A stretch of DNA of 64,000 bases from Polytrichum commune. Lineage: Eukaryota; Streptophyta; Polytrichopsida; Polytrichales; Polytrichaceae. Below the pieces are notes generated by a model, which was not told the origin of the DNA, did no database searches, and worked only from the letters and a program-made list of their open reading frames with translations. Positions 49,037 through 60,895 of the stretch are shown here, one piece after another (position 1 is the first letter of the stretch; each line of letters begins with the position of its first letter). The position numbers and the translations under genes are program-made. The stretch covers positions 74,293,554 through 74,357,553 of the forward strand of contig OX485803.1 in assembly GCA_950295325.1 (NCBI GenBank), in the 5' to 3' direction.

Positions 49037-49448
49037 TAAAACTTCAAGTCGTATCTCGTTGGCAAATATGAAAATTCGAAAAGGATGCCACTTCGAGCCC
49101 CTGGAATCCAGCAAACTCGCAGAATACACAATAACCCTTGTAAGAGGATTATTCCAAACGTAGCGATCAGGGTATGTTAATGTATGGAGAGGTAAAGGTT
49201 TGCGAGGTTCACAAAGAGGCAACTCTAAGCTCGGCAGCACGTCCAGCGCGGTCGCTCTCGAGGTCTTGCTGATTGTTCGGATTGATCGTGAGCACAAGTA
49301 GCTTGAGTTGCCTGTAGAGAGCGGCGATAGCTGCTGCAACGCCCATGATGATGATTTTGATGAGCCACAGGAGGAAGCGAAACACCCTCCAGGCTTTAGT
49401 AGCGTAGTGGCTATGGCGGGCGAGCTGCCCATTCCTTGCCATGGCCAT
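45765..49448 (-). CDS. Membrane-anchored NERD-domain protein, 378 aa (7 exons)
   Basis: Exons on the minus strand: 49448-49213, 48418-48317, 48180-48066, 47729-47614, 47099-46902, 46387-46236 and 45982-45765. All introns are GT..AG, all phases agree, and the sum is 378 codons plus TAG. The start ATG at 49448 (MAMARNGQ) is followed by a hydrophobic segment at about residues 22-46 (VFRFLLWLIKIIIMG), a likely membrane anchor. The NERD (nuclease-related) domain follows: VYTSLRIPDSG, then E104-I-D106, then VEVKNWSG with E119 and K121, matching the PD-(D/E)XK-like core. The C-terminal half (LSTAPTWDRLELDGGKIVVG, DSEIVFQP, end SLTLSS) resembles plant proteins annotated with this domain. A nuclease role is presumed from the fold; substrate and biological role are unknown. 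The exon-1 donor (TTT|GTGAAC) is weaker than the others. The gene converges with the ankyrin gene. Confidence 0.85.
47570..47605 (+). repeat. Short tandem repeat in a NERD-gene intron
   Basis: About four copies of the 7-mer acacaag. Confidence 0.8.
48480..49212 (-). repeat. Repeat array filling intron 1 of the NERD gene
   Basis: Related blocks recur: ggctaatgtgaaaatttgaa at about 48607, 48791 and (diverged) 49059; aactaaattctcgat at 48498 and 48935; a tatgttgatgtatggagagg-type block near 48720 and 49175. (CT)n runs lie at about 48752-48773 and 48974-49013, the latter running into (CA)n to 49036. The last unit reaches the donor site of exon 1. Confidence 0.8.
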
Positions 49449-49629
49449 GCATCTCCTCCGACGCCGACGCCTCTTCCTCTTCCTCTTCCTCTTCCTCTTC
49501 CCCAACCTTGCAAGCAAAAGCGCTGCACTTGCTCGCCCTCTCCTTCTCTATAATCTACGTGACAGCTACATTTCTGTCTCCGCCCACTAACTAAATTGCT
49601 ATTGTGGACCAACCGGCATGATGATTTCT

Positions 49630-49835
49630 CATGACAATTAGAGTTATTCTTAAAGTAAAGCAGATGAAGCCATGGCTTTAGTCCCAAACCCTGAGTTTAT
49701 GAGAATTAACATATACTCATTCAAGTTTGCTTTATGCTTAAATTATCACATACAACGAGTGTTATTGGGTTTTTTTAATTTAATTTAATTTAATGATTTT
49801 TAAAAACTGACTTTCTAGCTTGTCCTACTATGGTA
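49630..49835 (+). repeat. Dispersed repeat family R2, copy 3
   Basis: Aligns with 35755-35930 and, inverted, with 9250-9405. It contains an added (TTTAA)n-like run near 49767-49793. Confidence 0.6.
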
Positions 49836-49969
49836 AATAGACTCATTTTCAATAACCCCCCAATCTTAATACATGGAGTTCCCTAAAGCTGTGAAGTTCC
49901 ACACTTGTGGCTGGGAGTTTTTGTATCTTGTGATTAAGTTCCCCTTGCTTGTTTTTGCACACAACGTGT

Positions 49970-50177
49970 CTGGTTTGTCTAGAGCGAGAGTTGGATTGAT
50001 GGGAAGTGGTGACCTTGAAACATGTGCTCTAAACACATGAATCTCTGAGCCTTGTGGGCCTTGTACCATCGCATTTGGTTTGTCCAGAGCAAGAGTCGGA
50101 TTGATGGGAAGTGGTGACCTTGAAAACATGTGCCTTAAACACATGAATATTTGAGCCTTGTGGGCCTTGGTACCATC
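49970..50177 (+). repeat. Tandem pair of about 105-bp units
   Basis: Two adjacent copies starting at about 49970 and 50075 share gattgatgggaagtggtgac, then aaacacatgaat and gagccttgtgggccttg, with few differences. Confidence 0.9.
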
Positions 50178-52372
50178 ATTATAGGGGAATTAGTTTGGGG
50201 ACTCCTATGAATGTCTATTATAAATTAAGTAGCATTGGCCAATGGGAACAAGGGGAGGCTAGGGATAAGTTTAGAAGAATTGGGTAGACATTTATTAAAT
50301 CGTGTACGTGTTTTTTGGACAACTTTAGAGCATTGAAATTGGATTGAAGAGTGCATTGGACTTGCATTGGACAATCAAGGTTGTCAATGTAGTATTCTTG
50401 TTTAGTTGTACAGTCTCTCCTAGATGAGTGGAGTTAGGAATGGTGTGGATGACAAATGGTGTGAACTGCATCCATTTTTAGATGCCTTGAAGTTAAAGTG
50501 GAACATGCATAGTGATGCAAAATCCCAAGTGGTAGGATATATCACATGGCCTGGCCATTGAATTATGCACATTGATGAGAACATTATATTGGTACCACGT
50601 GACACTTATACAATAATCTATACATTGTTTGACTTCACAATATATTTATTTTAAACACCAAAATCTAGTTTAAATGAGATCTTTGTTGAGAGGAAAAATA
50701 TTAATGTTTCTCGAGATATATCTATAGCAATTTTCACAATCATAATGCTTTATATTTACTTCTTCTTTGCAAAAGATTTCACCCAAAAAAAAATTGTAAC
50801 CTCATTGATACATAAGAATAACAATAAACCAAATATTGGGTAAGAGCTAATAAAAATTGTCTACAGAGGCATGTAGAGAATGCCTTCTTGTCATTTAAAG
50901 AACAAATCGTGATATGTGCAACAAGGACGACTCGTTCCATGGTGTACGAAGTTGGTGCTTAGGTGCCTAGCCATTTTGGACAATTGTACACATCATGTAA
51001 CAAATCAATACCACGTGATCAATACCTATGATCATCTATAGTATGATCCACAAATATATACCATTATTTTACCTCAAAATCTACAAATCATTCACCTTTT
51101 GACCTTTCACTATCTAGTGGAACCCATGCACAATATCCCATATCATTTCAAGTCTATGGCAGATATTCCAATGTGGAAAATATAAGGGTATCACATTTGA
51201 AAACCTATTTGCTTGTCTGACTTAGCCCACTCTCTTACATTGGCATTGCAATCACATATCAATGGAAACACCATGTCAATTCACATCCTTTGCAACCAAT
51301 CACATGCTGAAAATGTAGGTTGCACACAAAATGAACCATGTTAAGGGCGAAGACATCTTAAAATCAATTTAAATATCCACATATAATCTACTTTCTTGGT
51401 ATTTGTTTTATTATATATACATATATAATAATGCCTCCCGCACCCAAGTTGCAACCCTTCAAGTCCAACATGCCCTCTCACAAGGCCATCACAAGTTACA
51501 ACCACGTTTGAATGGAAAATGCCATGTCCTTTCATATCCGTTTACAACAATTCACAATGAATCTAAGTCATTAGTACATGTGGATACCTATTTATCTTTC
51601 GAGCCCAAATTATCCTTCCCTATTGGAAATGCGACCACATGCACTCAGATGTGAATAGAGTGTGAATGGGAACAACATGTCCTTTTGCATTCAATACAAA
51701 CATTTACATTATTGTTTATAGGTACATAAACCCCGGTAGCTTTTCTACAACAATACTCTAGATAGTTATAGAGAATGTGGTCATATGTATCATCCGTGAT
51801 CATATATTCTAAGTAAAATTTGACCCAAAATCTTCATTTATATGCATTTTTTGGTCCACGTGAACAAGTGCATTCGATGGATGTATTGATTTTAGATAGA
51901 TCACTCTTGACTTGACAAAACTATTCCAAACTATAGAAATATGTAGTGTATTTAGATACCCGAATGCCTAAAATTCCCAAAGGAGTTTCATGAATGCCAT
52001 TTTCATAGTTTACACTTGACCATGTGTATATGGTTAGCCACACTTGCCAACTATGATCATGACTTGGTTCCAAAGAACTCATAAGGGTGTTTTTGTCCAA
52101 TTTTTGTAGTGATTTCACATTGTCCAAGCAAAGTTGGAACCTAACTAGGGTTTCTCCATAAACACTAGTCGACAAATACTCGTTTTTCTCTTCCCCTTGT
52201 CGATGTCATGTTGTTGTTTGAGTAAGAATTAAGAAAGGCAAAAAAAAAAGTTTGACGAAGGAAAACTTGCATCAAAAAGTGCAAATCATTAAAGTTGTTC
52301 TTTCATGAAGTGAGCCCCATGTAAAAGCCGACATGTTGTACCTCAACCCCGTGCCCTTCAACCAAAACGATA

Positions 52373-52595
52373 CTCCCTCTGTCCCAAAATGATTGTCCTA
52401 CCCCCCCACCCCGGAGTTTTATGTCCCAGAAAGATTGTCCGAGATCAAAAGTTCATTGATTTTGTTGATGTAGAAATTGTTGGGCACACCAAATTATTTG
52501 GCAAAATTTTCTACACCAACAAAATCAATAAACATTTGGTTATTTTGGGACATAAAAATCCAGGGGGCAGGACGATCATTTTGGGACGGTGGGAG
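52373..52595. mobile_element. Stowaway-like MITE, 223 bp
   Basis: The ends read CTCCCTCTGTCCCAAAATGA and, reverse-complemented, CTCCCACCGTCCCAAAATGA, the known Stowaway terminus, flanked by TA (52371-52372, 52596-52597). The interior is also self-complementary (attgattttgttgatgtag against its reverse complement near 52520-52545), so the whole element can form one hairpin. Tc1/mariner transposases mobilise such elements in trans. Confidence 0.92.
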
Positions 52596-52597
52596 TA

Positions 52598-53160
52598 TGT
52601 TTTCTTGACCCATTCCTATGGCGCATGTTTGGGTAAAGAAATCATAATAAATAAATAACCAGTTTTTTACTTGCTCCCTAAGCTAATCCAATGAATCATG
52701 AATCCAATGTTCTTCTTACACCAAAAATCTAATTTACTGTGGTCCACACGATTCATCATTGACCCACATGAATTGTCTTACAATAAATGGGATGCCAAAT
52801 AGAGAGAGAAATGTTGCATTGCACTTGCTGCTAAATCACAAATCATAAAGACCACTCTAGATAAGTAAGTACCATGGCACATCAATTGTGTAGAGAGCTT
52901 CACATTTGTTTGTCATCCATCCCTAGTTTCAGGCTCTAGATGGATGACGTACATTCATCCATCGATGGGTCTCTCGCTCATCAGAGACCTTGTTCGACGC
53001 TCTGCGTGCTTAGACACTTCGCGCTTTGCCCGATCGCTCCGTAGCTCGCCTCCGTCGTGTTTCATTCCCCGGACTTGACATATCTGCTTCTCATCAGCTG
53101 ACTTGCGCGCATCGTTTATTTCTGTAATTCTCTTCGTGGTTTTTCTTGACGCTGGTGACC
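52598..53160 (+). promoter_or_regulatory. Upstream region of RPN12
   Basis: A GC-richer stretch at about 52960-53160 directly precedes the start codon and probably contains the 5' UTR and promoter. No TATA box is evident. Confidence 0.4.
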
Positions 53161-55750
53161 ATGGAAGCCAAAATTGCCGAAATCCAGCGCCTCTTCCAGA
53201 AGTTCAAGGTCGCATATAACAAAAACGATGTGGATACCAGCGATAACATCCTCTCCCAGATGAAGGTTCTCCTTCTCCTTCTTCGTTGTTTCGATGCCTC
53301 CTCTCGATTCTTTGCCCCCATTTGCCACAATTAGGGTTGAGGTCTATTGCAGGTTTGAATGTTGCATTAGGGTTCGGAGGTCTGGAGGTTCGGAATTGGC
53401 TTTTCAATCCTCCTCTTTGCCTAATTCGAGTTCCTCATATTTTAACATAGTATGCTAATCAAGGTTATGAAATTTGCAGGTGAAGTTGACAGAATTGCCT
53501 GGTCTTCCACCTCTATTCCGGGCATCTCCAACTCAAGTCCAGGAGCTTCTTCTTGCTCGTAAGTGATTCTCCTCATTTTTTGTTAAGGTCTTAAAGTTGA
53601 TTCTTCCATGCCCTTGTGATTTTGAATTGTCACCATGGACTGCTTTCTTGTCAAGGATATGTTATTTCAGAGATCTGGTATCACTTCGTCATCCAGCTTA
53701 TAGGGTTTTTCTTTTGATTTGCATGGTCTTTAGTGCTGGTTACGTCACAAGTTCTTTAGCATTAGTGTTCTCGCTCTGTTGGCACGATGCTGTTAACCCT
53801 AGAAACGGATTTTTTCTTTGGCAGGGGATATCTTTGAACATGCTGTTGTACTGAGTGTGAAAATGGAGGATCAAGATGCGTTTGAGCGCGACTTTCTTCA
53901 ACTGAAGTCATACTACACGGATACAAGGTAATCATATTGATTCTGTGGAAGTAATCAAATATTAGCTAATGGCATCCTTCTGGCCTTCTTATTTTTGAAT
54001 GTCCACCTGCGCCTCCAGAGGATCTTGTGTGGCGGTTGTGGCTGCTCGTATTCTCAAAATGTTTTGTTATGCAACACAGTTGAATGTACTTTCCATGCTT
54101 CCTTTCTGTTCCAAGTTGTTCAATAGAAAATAAGACACTATGAGGTACCTTGATCTGTGTATTGTGTATCATGGTCTGAGGCTTCATATCATCTGAGAGA
54201 AGTTTGGCAACCAGGAAAGTATGAAATGGGTTTGAAAGAGAGTGACATTCATGAACTTAGATAAACATAATGGCATCTTGCTGTACATGTTACCATTATT
54301 GCTTTTTTCATCTAAACGGGAGAGTCTGAATGACATCCAGGGGCTTGATTCCTGCCTCTGAACAAGAGTACCCAATTTTAGGTCTCAATCTGCTACGGCT
54401 ACTAGTTCAAAACAGAATTGCTGAGTTTCACACAGGTATGAAACTGAGTGATTTCATAATACGAAGAGTCTGGAATGCCTTGTTAGGTTTTGAGGCACAC
54501 TAGCTATCTAAGAGTCTAGCATAGGTTGTATGACCTTCATGATTTTTTTATGCTGTTTTTACTGTTATAACCTGTTTGTGACACCAAAGGATGTTGATTG
54601 GTAGCAATTTCAATGTACATCAATTTAGAATTTAAGTATCAAAGTTTGTGCATTTGAAAATACTTGTTATGAAACTTTAATTTTCATAAGGTTTCTTCTC
54701 ATTTTGTTTGTACATCAATTTTGCTAGGACCCTGTACAATGCCCTTGATTGTCTAGTGTCTGTAGCTTACTGGTTTTTTTAATCTTTTCTTTCTTAAATT
54801 CTGTTGTAATGTGTTTCGCAGAGCTAGAGCTTTTGCCAATTGAAGCTCATGATCATGCGTGCATTAAGCATGCAGTTGAGCTTGAGCAGTCATTTATGGA
54901 GGGTGCCTACAACCGTGTCCTAAGTGCTCGTCAGGCAGTTCCTCACGATTCTTATGTGTACTTCATGGACCTACTTGCGAAAACTGTCAGGTATCAATGA
55001 ATCCACCAGCAATTTACATGTATGATAACCACTTATTTGTGTGAGAGTAGTTTGTCAGTCCAAAAAATGTCTTTAAAAAGGGCCTGAAACTGAAACTGAA
55101 ACTCCGGACCTTTTTCTCCATTAATATTTTCGTTTCTCTGTTTCTTGTAAGTGGTGTACCATGTTGTTGCTGTTCACTATACATGCCAGTGTCCTGCACA
55201 TTGAAAGAGTATATAGAAGTTGCTAATCTCACAGTATTGGGCTCACACTGATAATAATCTTGGATGCCCATGGTATCCATGTAATTTGCACAGGGACGAG
55301 ATTGCAGGCTGCAGTGAGAAGGCATACGACTCGTTGTCAGTAGCAGATGCAAAGAAGATCCTGATGTTCTCATCCGATCTAGATTTGGAGAATTATGTTG
55401 TTGATGTAAGTGCTGTTCACATGCTTGCTTTAGATTTATCCCCCTCCATGACATATAAGGTTGGCAGTTCATCTGTTGTGAGTTTCTTAGTCCTTTGCAA
55501 ATTATGAATGCTGTGACAGGTCTTTAATGATAAAAAAAAAATGTGTTCCTCTTTACAATTTGTTGATTCTGTTGCATGCTGATGAAGCTGTAGTTTGGCA
55601 ATGTTGCAGGATCATCCAGAGTGGGAGGTCTCCGGCAACCGTGTCTTCTTCCAAAAAGCCAAGGAGCTTGCACCTTGCAAAGAAATTCCCTCTCTGCAAC
55701 TGATAAACCAAACCCTTGGCTATGCCAGAGAATTAGAGCGCATTGTCTAG
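53161..55750 (+). CDS. RPN12: 26S proteasome lid subunit RPN12 (PSMD8), 267 aa
   Basis: Exons: 53161-53265, 53480-53558, 53825-53927, 54341-54435, 54822-54990, 55294-55405 and 55610-55750 (TAG stop). All introns are GT..AG with matching phases, and the sum is 267 codons, the usual length for this family in plants. The protein opens MEAKIAEIQRLFQKFK and has LPPLFRASPTQVQELLLARD, QLKSYYTD, EYPILGLNLLRLLVQNRIAE, HTELELLP, LEQSFMEGAYNRV, RDEIAGCSEKAYDSL and a C-terminal YARELERIV. RPN12 is a PCI-domain subunit of the proteasome regulatory-particle lid; it joins last in lid assembly and helps the lid dock on the base, in nucleus and cytosol. All expected blocks are present with no break, so it should be functional. 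Confidence 0.97.
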
Positions 55751-57391
55751 GTTTGCAAATGGATGACATCAAAAACTCTTGTAATTTTCTCTTTCTAAAA
55801 GATCCCGATTCCATTGAATGTGCATTTAATATTCAAAGTGCATGAGTTGGCTTATTGTGCAAAGTGCCACTTTATCTGCAAGTAGAATACCTACTTAAAA
55901 AGTCAAAGGTTATGTCTTTTTTGAAGGATATCTTCCCCAGTTGCCACTTGCTATGTTGCAGCCTCTTCAGTTCATGTTTGATATAAGTTTTACTTGGTCT
56001 ATGATATTGAATGAATATTTGGTACAACCTATAATAAATAGGAACTGAAAATACAATCATATGTGGCATGTGTGGTATGTATTTGAGTCTAGGTCAATCT
56101 CCTTACAATTCAGTTTACATGTATTTATGCTCCAATGGGAAGAACATGTTTTCAACTGGCTGATTTTGGGTGGATTCACTTTGAACATTTTATGGTTAAA
56201 ATATAGTAATGGCGTGACCTTAAACCCCTCCATTCAACTCCTTGAACCCTGTAATGAATGGACTTCTCGGGTCTTGAAGGTTAACCCTGAAGGGACTTTC
56301 TCACATAACAACACCCATTGTTCAAATGCTATAAAAGGAAGGTTACAAAGGTGATAGGTAAAAACTTTGTGCAGCTAAGTCATACACATGCTTGGTGTCC
56401 TCATGCTTTGCTATAAAACATGATAGTTTGGTATGGAAATCTTGATCTAAATTCTGCCTACAAACTCCATATGAATATTGCCATAATTGTTTACCCCATG
56501 AACGACTTCATTTGCATCCCCATGCCCCCTCCAAAAATTCTCATTGAACACTAACTGTCATGAGGGCTTAAGGTGAACATCTTACAATCATAAAAGGTTG
56601 TAGACAACCTAGTATCAGTTGAGGCGAACCAACCTGCACACTTGTTCCTAGGAGGCAAGGGTTTAGGCATCCAACAAGGAACAAGTGTATCGGTCGGTTC
56701 ACCCAAATCACCTAGTATCCTACGCACCCAAGATTCACTCCGAAGACTTCCATGTGCATGTGAAGGGGGCAGTAGACCAAGCATGTGGCAAGGGTTGCCT
56801 CACGAGGCTTGGTCATGGAGAGAGGGAACTATCGTGTATACAAGCGTACCTCTCATTCATCCGACATAAAAGTATGCAGCCCGGATGTTGCTTCTAAAAA
56901 AAATTGATTTGACACCCAAATTAGTTTTAGACCCTGACTTAATCTATCCAAGGTCACTTGAGATGAATCGGCAACAAACCTAAGGTAGTTTGACTTGTTC
57001 CAGACCAATTAAGCAATTTCGCATATTTGAGGTTTAGATTTGATTGGAAGAAGGAAAAAATTATGTGTAGAGAAATAGAAATAAGAGGAAATTCATATAT
57101 TTGTAAAATATTTTTCACATCACCCAAATCACTATGAATTTTCTAAGTGGTTAGACTCTTCAACCTATAGGCTACCCTCGTGATAAAGGCTACCCTCTTC
57201 ATGATCACTGATCAATTACAAAACCGATTACGCTTGATTCATGTGATTGTTAAATTATGGCTCCTAAAGATGCTTGCAATCTCTATCTAGTTGTGATTTT
57301 AACCATGGACACTTGGCTAACTTAAGGTGGATCTCGACCATGACATGCCATCACTGATCAAAGATTGATTTGTGTTGCACGGAAATAGGTT

Positions 57392-57718
57392 GGGCACTTC
57401 ACACATGAGCCAAGGGTTGTAACCATGTAATTATGAGGACTCTTGATTGTCATCCAAAGGCTGTACTATTAACATGTTCTACTGGAATTTGCATTAGGCC
57501 TACTTCTTGGAGGTGGGTCTAATGCAAATTTCAACATACTAGTGTACCATCATTATATTTTGTCATCTAGGAATCCATATAGACTTTCATGGTAATTTAT
57601 TTGGACCATCGACCTTCTAGTGTGAAGTGAACTTGGACGGTATTGACCTTTTCAATCAATGAGAGATCTTAGAAATGCAATGGTCATGGGCCTTTAGTCT
57701 CATGTGTGCAATGGCCTT
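57392..57718. mobile_element. Diverged, shortened member of the GGGCCACTTC MITE family
   Basis: Left end GGGCACTTCACACATGAGCC; the right end, reverse-complemented, carries GGCCATTGCACACATGAG, and both continue to an ACCAT block. A central palindrome (gaaatttgcatta with its complement around acttcttggaggt, about 57486-57533) matches the acctcttggagg core of the other copies. The target duplication is no longer clear. Confidence 0.5.
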
Positions 57719-57768
57719 GAGCTGCCAAAATGAGGTGGTTGTTGGGAATGGGTCAAGATTTTGTGGGA

Positions 57769-57829
57769 TGCCCAACCTAGTGCAAGGAGACTCAAATTAA
57801 GTCTAAATTTGCACTAGGTTGGGGCATGC
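57769..57829. repeat. Short inverted repeat (hairpin)
   Basis: gcccaacctagtgcaa and ttgcactaggttggggc pair almost perfectly across a loop of about 27 bp. Confidence 0.85.
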
Positions 57830-60263
57830 CATGGTTATATACTCAAGGCCCACATGAATGAATGCACAATGCTTAATAATGTTATGTCACATCTCAACTC
57901 ATCATGTTATTTTTTTGTTTGACTGTATCCTTAGCAAGGTGACCCCACATAGGCAATCATGAGTGGGTTTAGCTCTTACACTCTCCCTTAGTTTATGGGC
58001 AAGCCACATGGCTCATTGGTTGGACTTAACCCCTAAATCCTGAAGCACCATTCTCCTCAAAATTGGCCTCAAATCATTGCGCCCAAGTGAGATAATTTAG
58101 GACTCGATTTGTAGGTGTTTTCGAGCATACAACCGTATGGATATGATATCGGCCTTTGTATGCACTATTCAAATCAACCATCCACGTGGCAAATGTGAAT
58201 GAGAAAATAGTAAATATGTGAAGGTATAATGGGCGGGGTAGATGATTGAAAACAAATTGTAACTCTATTGACATCATCAAATGGATAACGGGATGAGACC
58301 CACTCGGGATGAAACTTTTTGCATAAGATTTATAACTAAAGTGGGAACCTTTGAGACTTGAAATTTTTATGTTTGCACCAAATGTGATTTTTGGAGAGCC
58401 CTTGAAATGTGTAGCACTCTGTTTTACATCTAATCTTACATGATATTTCTTAAGTAACTTCAAGAATTCCAATTACCAATCTCAATGGTAGAAATCTTAA
58501 ACATAAAATAAACAAAATCCTTGCAGAGATTCATATCTTTTCAAGTTAAAGGTCTCATTTGAAACAAAAACCTTTAAATGGTCATTTTGGGTCTCTTAAG
58601 GGTTTAGGGGTTAAGGCCAATAAGCATGTATCTATATATGTATAAATCTTGTTTCTTTCTAGATTACTAACACATGAGTGGGAAGTGGCAAATTTGAGAG
58701 ATTCCTCCAAAAGTGTGGAGTAACTTTACGATTTGACTTTGTTGATTTGAAATGTGTTATGTGCTTTGAGATGTCGAAATCTCACACAATATTGTACGGT
58801 GTTGAAATCTTGGACACAATGAACACTTACTTTGATAAAGTGTCCCTTATTTGAAAGCAAGTTGGTATTGTCAAGTATTGTACATGTACTTGGATTCCAG
58901 GCACAACCTATTTGACACATACCTTCTACACAAATTATTATGAATACTTCTCCACCTACAAATATCTTATATAAGATTGGGGGTGGTTGAGGCAATGTTG
59001 AGGCAAGTTGATGAGGCCATGCAAGATCGCAAATTGTCACAGACCATCACAAACTGTCAATGCTGAGGTTGTTTGGGAAAGGTGTCCAACGGTCATTTTG
59101 GATAAATGAACTTTGATACAACCGTCGTAAATTTGCAAACCATTGGTGCTAAGATTGAGGATAAACTTTAGCCAAGGTTAGAGTTCAGCATGTGTAGGGA
59201 TTTACTTGCCAAATCCAATATTCTCGCATGGTGAACTATATATGTTACCATATCAAGGGTTACAAGCAAAAGTGGGTTGAGATATTGCCATGGGGGAAGG
59301 AGGGTCAAGAGAAGCTTTCGGGATGTACTTGGAATGTTGTGTATAAATAAGTGTTAAATATATATTATTATGGATATGTGTACACATAGGTATTAAATTG
59401 AGTATAGTTGATATATCCAAGTTGCAACGCAACATGCCACAATGCTAGTATCTCAATAAGGTTGAGGCATCCATAGTCGACCATGTCCATTTAACCGGTC
59501 ACTAGGATCATGTAATGCCGACAAAGATGAGACCTTTACTTTTAAGGCGAACAAAGCTAAAGTTTATGTGCTGGCAACTTGTGATAGATTACCCTCATAA
59601 GAGTTTTCACAATCATTGTAGTGAAGGAATAGCATTGAGATGAGCGGTAATGATTAGCCTATATATCGACTACGTGTAACCCTAAACTTTACGCTTCAAA
59701 ATTTGTGGCAATTTTCAATACATGAATTTTTCTTTAAAATAATTACGATATCCTTAGAATCTACATCTCTTCGCAAGAAATTTTTTTTTCCCACTATTAC
59801 TCCTCCTAAACAAATGCAAACTCTCTTATTTTATCAACTATAGATGCCTCAACCAATGCCTGGGAAGTTTTTCAACATAGTTGGTCAAGATCCTAGTGAT
59901 TCTAAATCCAACCAGTTACATGTTGACATCTTCCGGTTTTGCTTAATTCATTTGAAGCATATTCTTCTATAGATTCCTCTAAAATGATCAGTAATTCTCC
60001 TAAAGTCTCGAAACTCAACCGGTTCATTTGTAACTAATCACCGGTTCTCCCCGAGCCTTGGCCTCAACCTTATTATGAAATATTATTCAATAATTTCCTC
60101 ATGCTTTCAACATTTTTTTTTAATATTTCCCAAAATCCAACTCACCTAAAAGACACCTAATTGACGCCTGATCTGAGCGACGTCGGGTAGATTCAAAGGC
60201 CACGTGTAGATTCTCGTTCTGGTGTCTGTCCAGTCACAAAGGGAACAGAAAGCTGAGGTGGAC

Positions 60264-60895
60264 TTTGGATAGACCTACCGACCCTCCTAGTACCGACCTT
60301 CCTGTCTATCTACCTACCAGACCGGATACCGACCTACCTATATACAGTCCACCCTCTATAAATGTTACACCTACAAGTGTTAACCCTCTCTAAATGTTAG
60401 CTTTCTTCTACTCCCCACATATTGCACACTATAAATGTTAAACGTGTTAATTGTTAACAAAATGGTACTCCCTTCTTTGTAAATTTGACTCTATAAATGT
60501 TAACGAATGAAATACAACCATAATATGGATGATAAAAACTACATGAACTCTCACCAAAGAATCATTGATTCATACTTCACCCATGATTTGTAAACTTGAT
60601 ATTGAATAAAGTTTTGATTGGGTTTGTAATTTTATGAATGGTACTCTCTCACAAGGACTCTTCACAATTGCTTATATTTATAAATGTTAAGATTTGTATA
60701 TTACTCAAAAAAGTAATTTTATAATTGTTAACTGTTAACACCTCTATAAATGTTAACTTTGATCCACTCCCGAGGGTTAACATTTATAGAGGGTAGACTG
60801 TACGCACCAGCCCAGCTACATACCTACCAATCTACCCACCAATCAGCTACAGACCTACCTATCTATCCACCAAACCAGCTACCGACCCACCCACT
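60264..60895 (+). repeat. CTAC/CGAC-type low-complexity region
   Basis: Degenerate ctacc, accgac and tctacc motifs occupy 60264-60342 and 60801-60895. The MITE at 60345-60800 splits what was one tract. Confidence 0.7.
60345..60800. mobile_element. pogo-like MITE, 456 bp, TA target duplication
   Basis: The ends read CAGTCCACCCTCTATAAATG and, reverse-complemented, CAGTCTACCCTCTATAAATG, continuing TTA in both, flanked by TA (60343-60344, 60801-60802). A CAGT terminus with TA duplication fits the pogo branch of Tc1/mariner. The motif ctataaatgtta or a close variant occurs about seven times inside. No transposase ORF. Confidence 0.85.

Larger units (their letters stand above)
49449..52370. other. 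Intergenic region with repeats
   Basis: Beyond the R2 copy and the 105-bp tandem pair listed separately, no gene or recognisable element is seen. The Arg/Lys-rich open frame just upstream of 49448 is a (CTTCCT)n-like simple repeat read backwards. Confidence 0.45.
55751..60262. other. Intergenic region with MITE relics and hairpins
   Basis: No gene supported. The longest open stretch (132 codons, minus strand, 58472-58074) shows no recognisable motif. It contains the diverged MITE and the inverted repeat listed separately. Confidence 0.45.

Noticed and set aside
49013-49687. 224-codon minus-strand ORF
   Set aside because: It reads exon 1 and intron 1 of the NERD gene in the wrong frame, through (CTTCCT)n and (CA)n repeats.
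58074-58472. 132-codon minus-strand ORF
   Set aside because: AT-rich, no motif, no splice partner, and the region contains only MITE relics.
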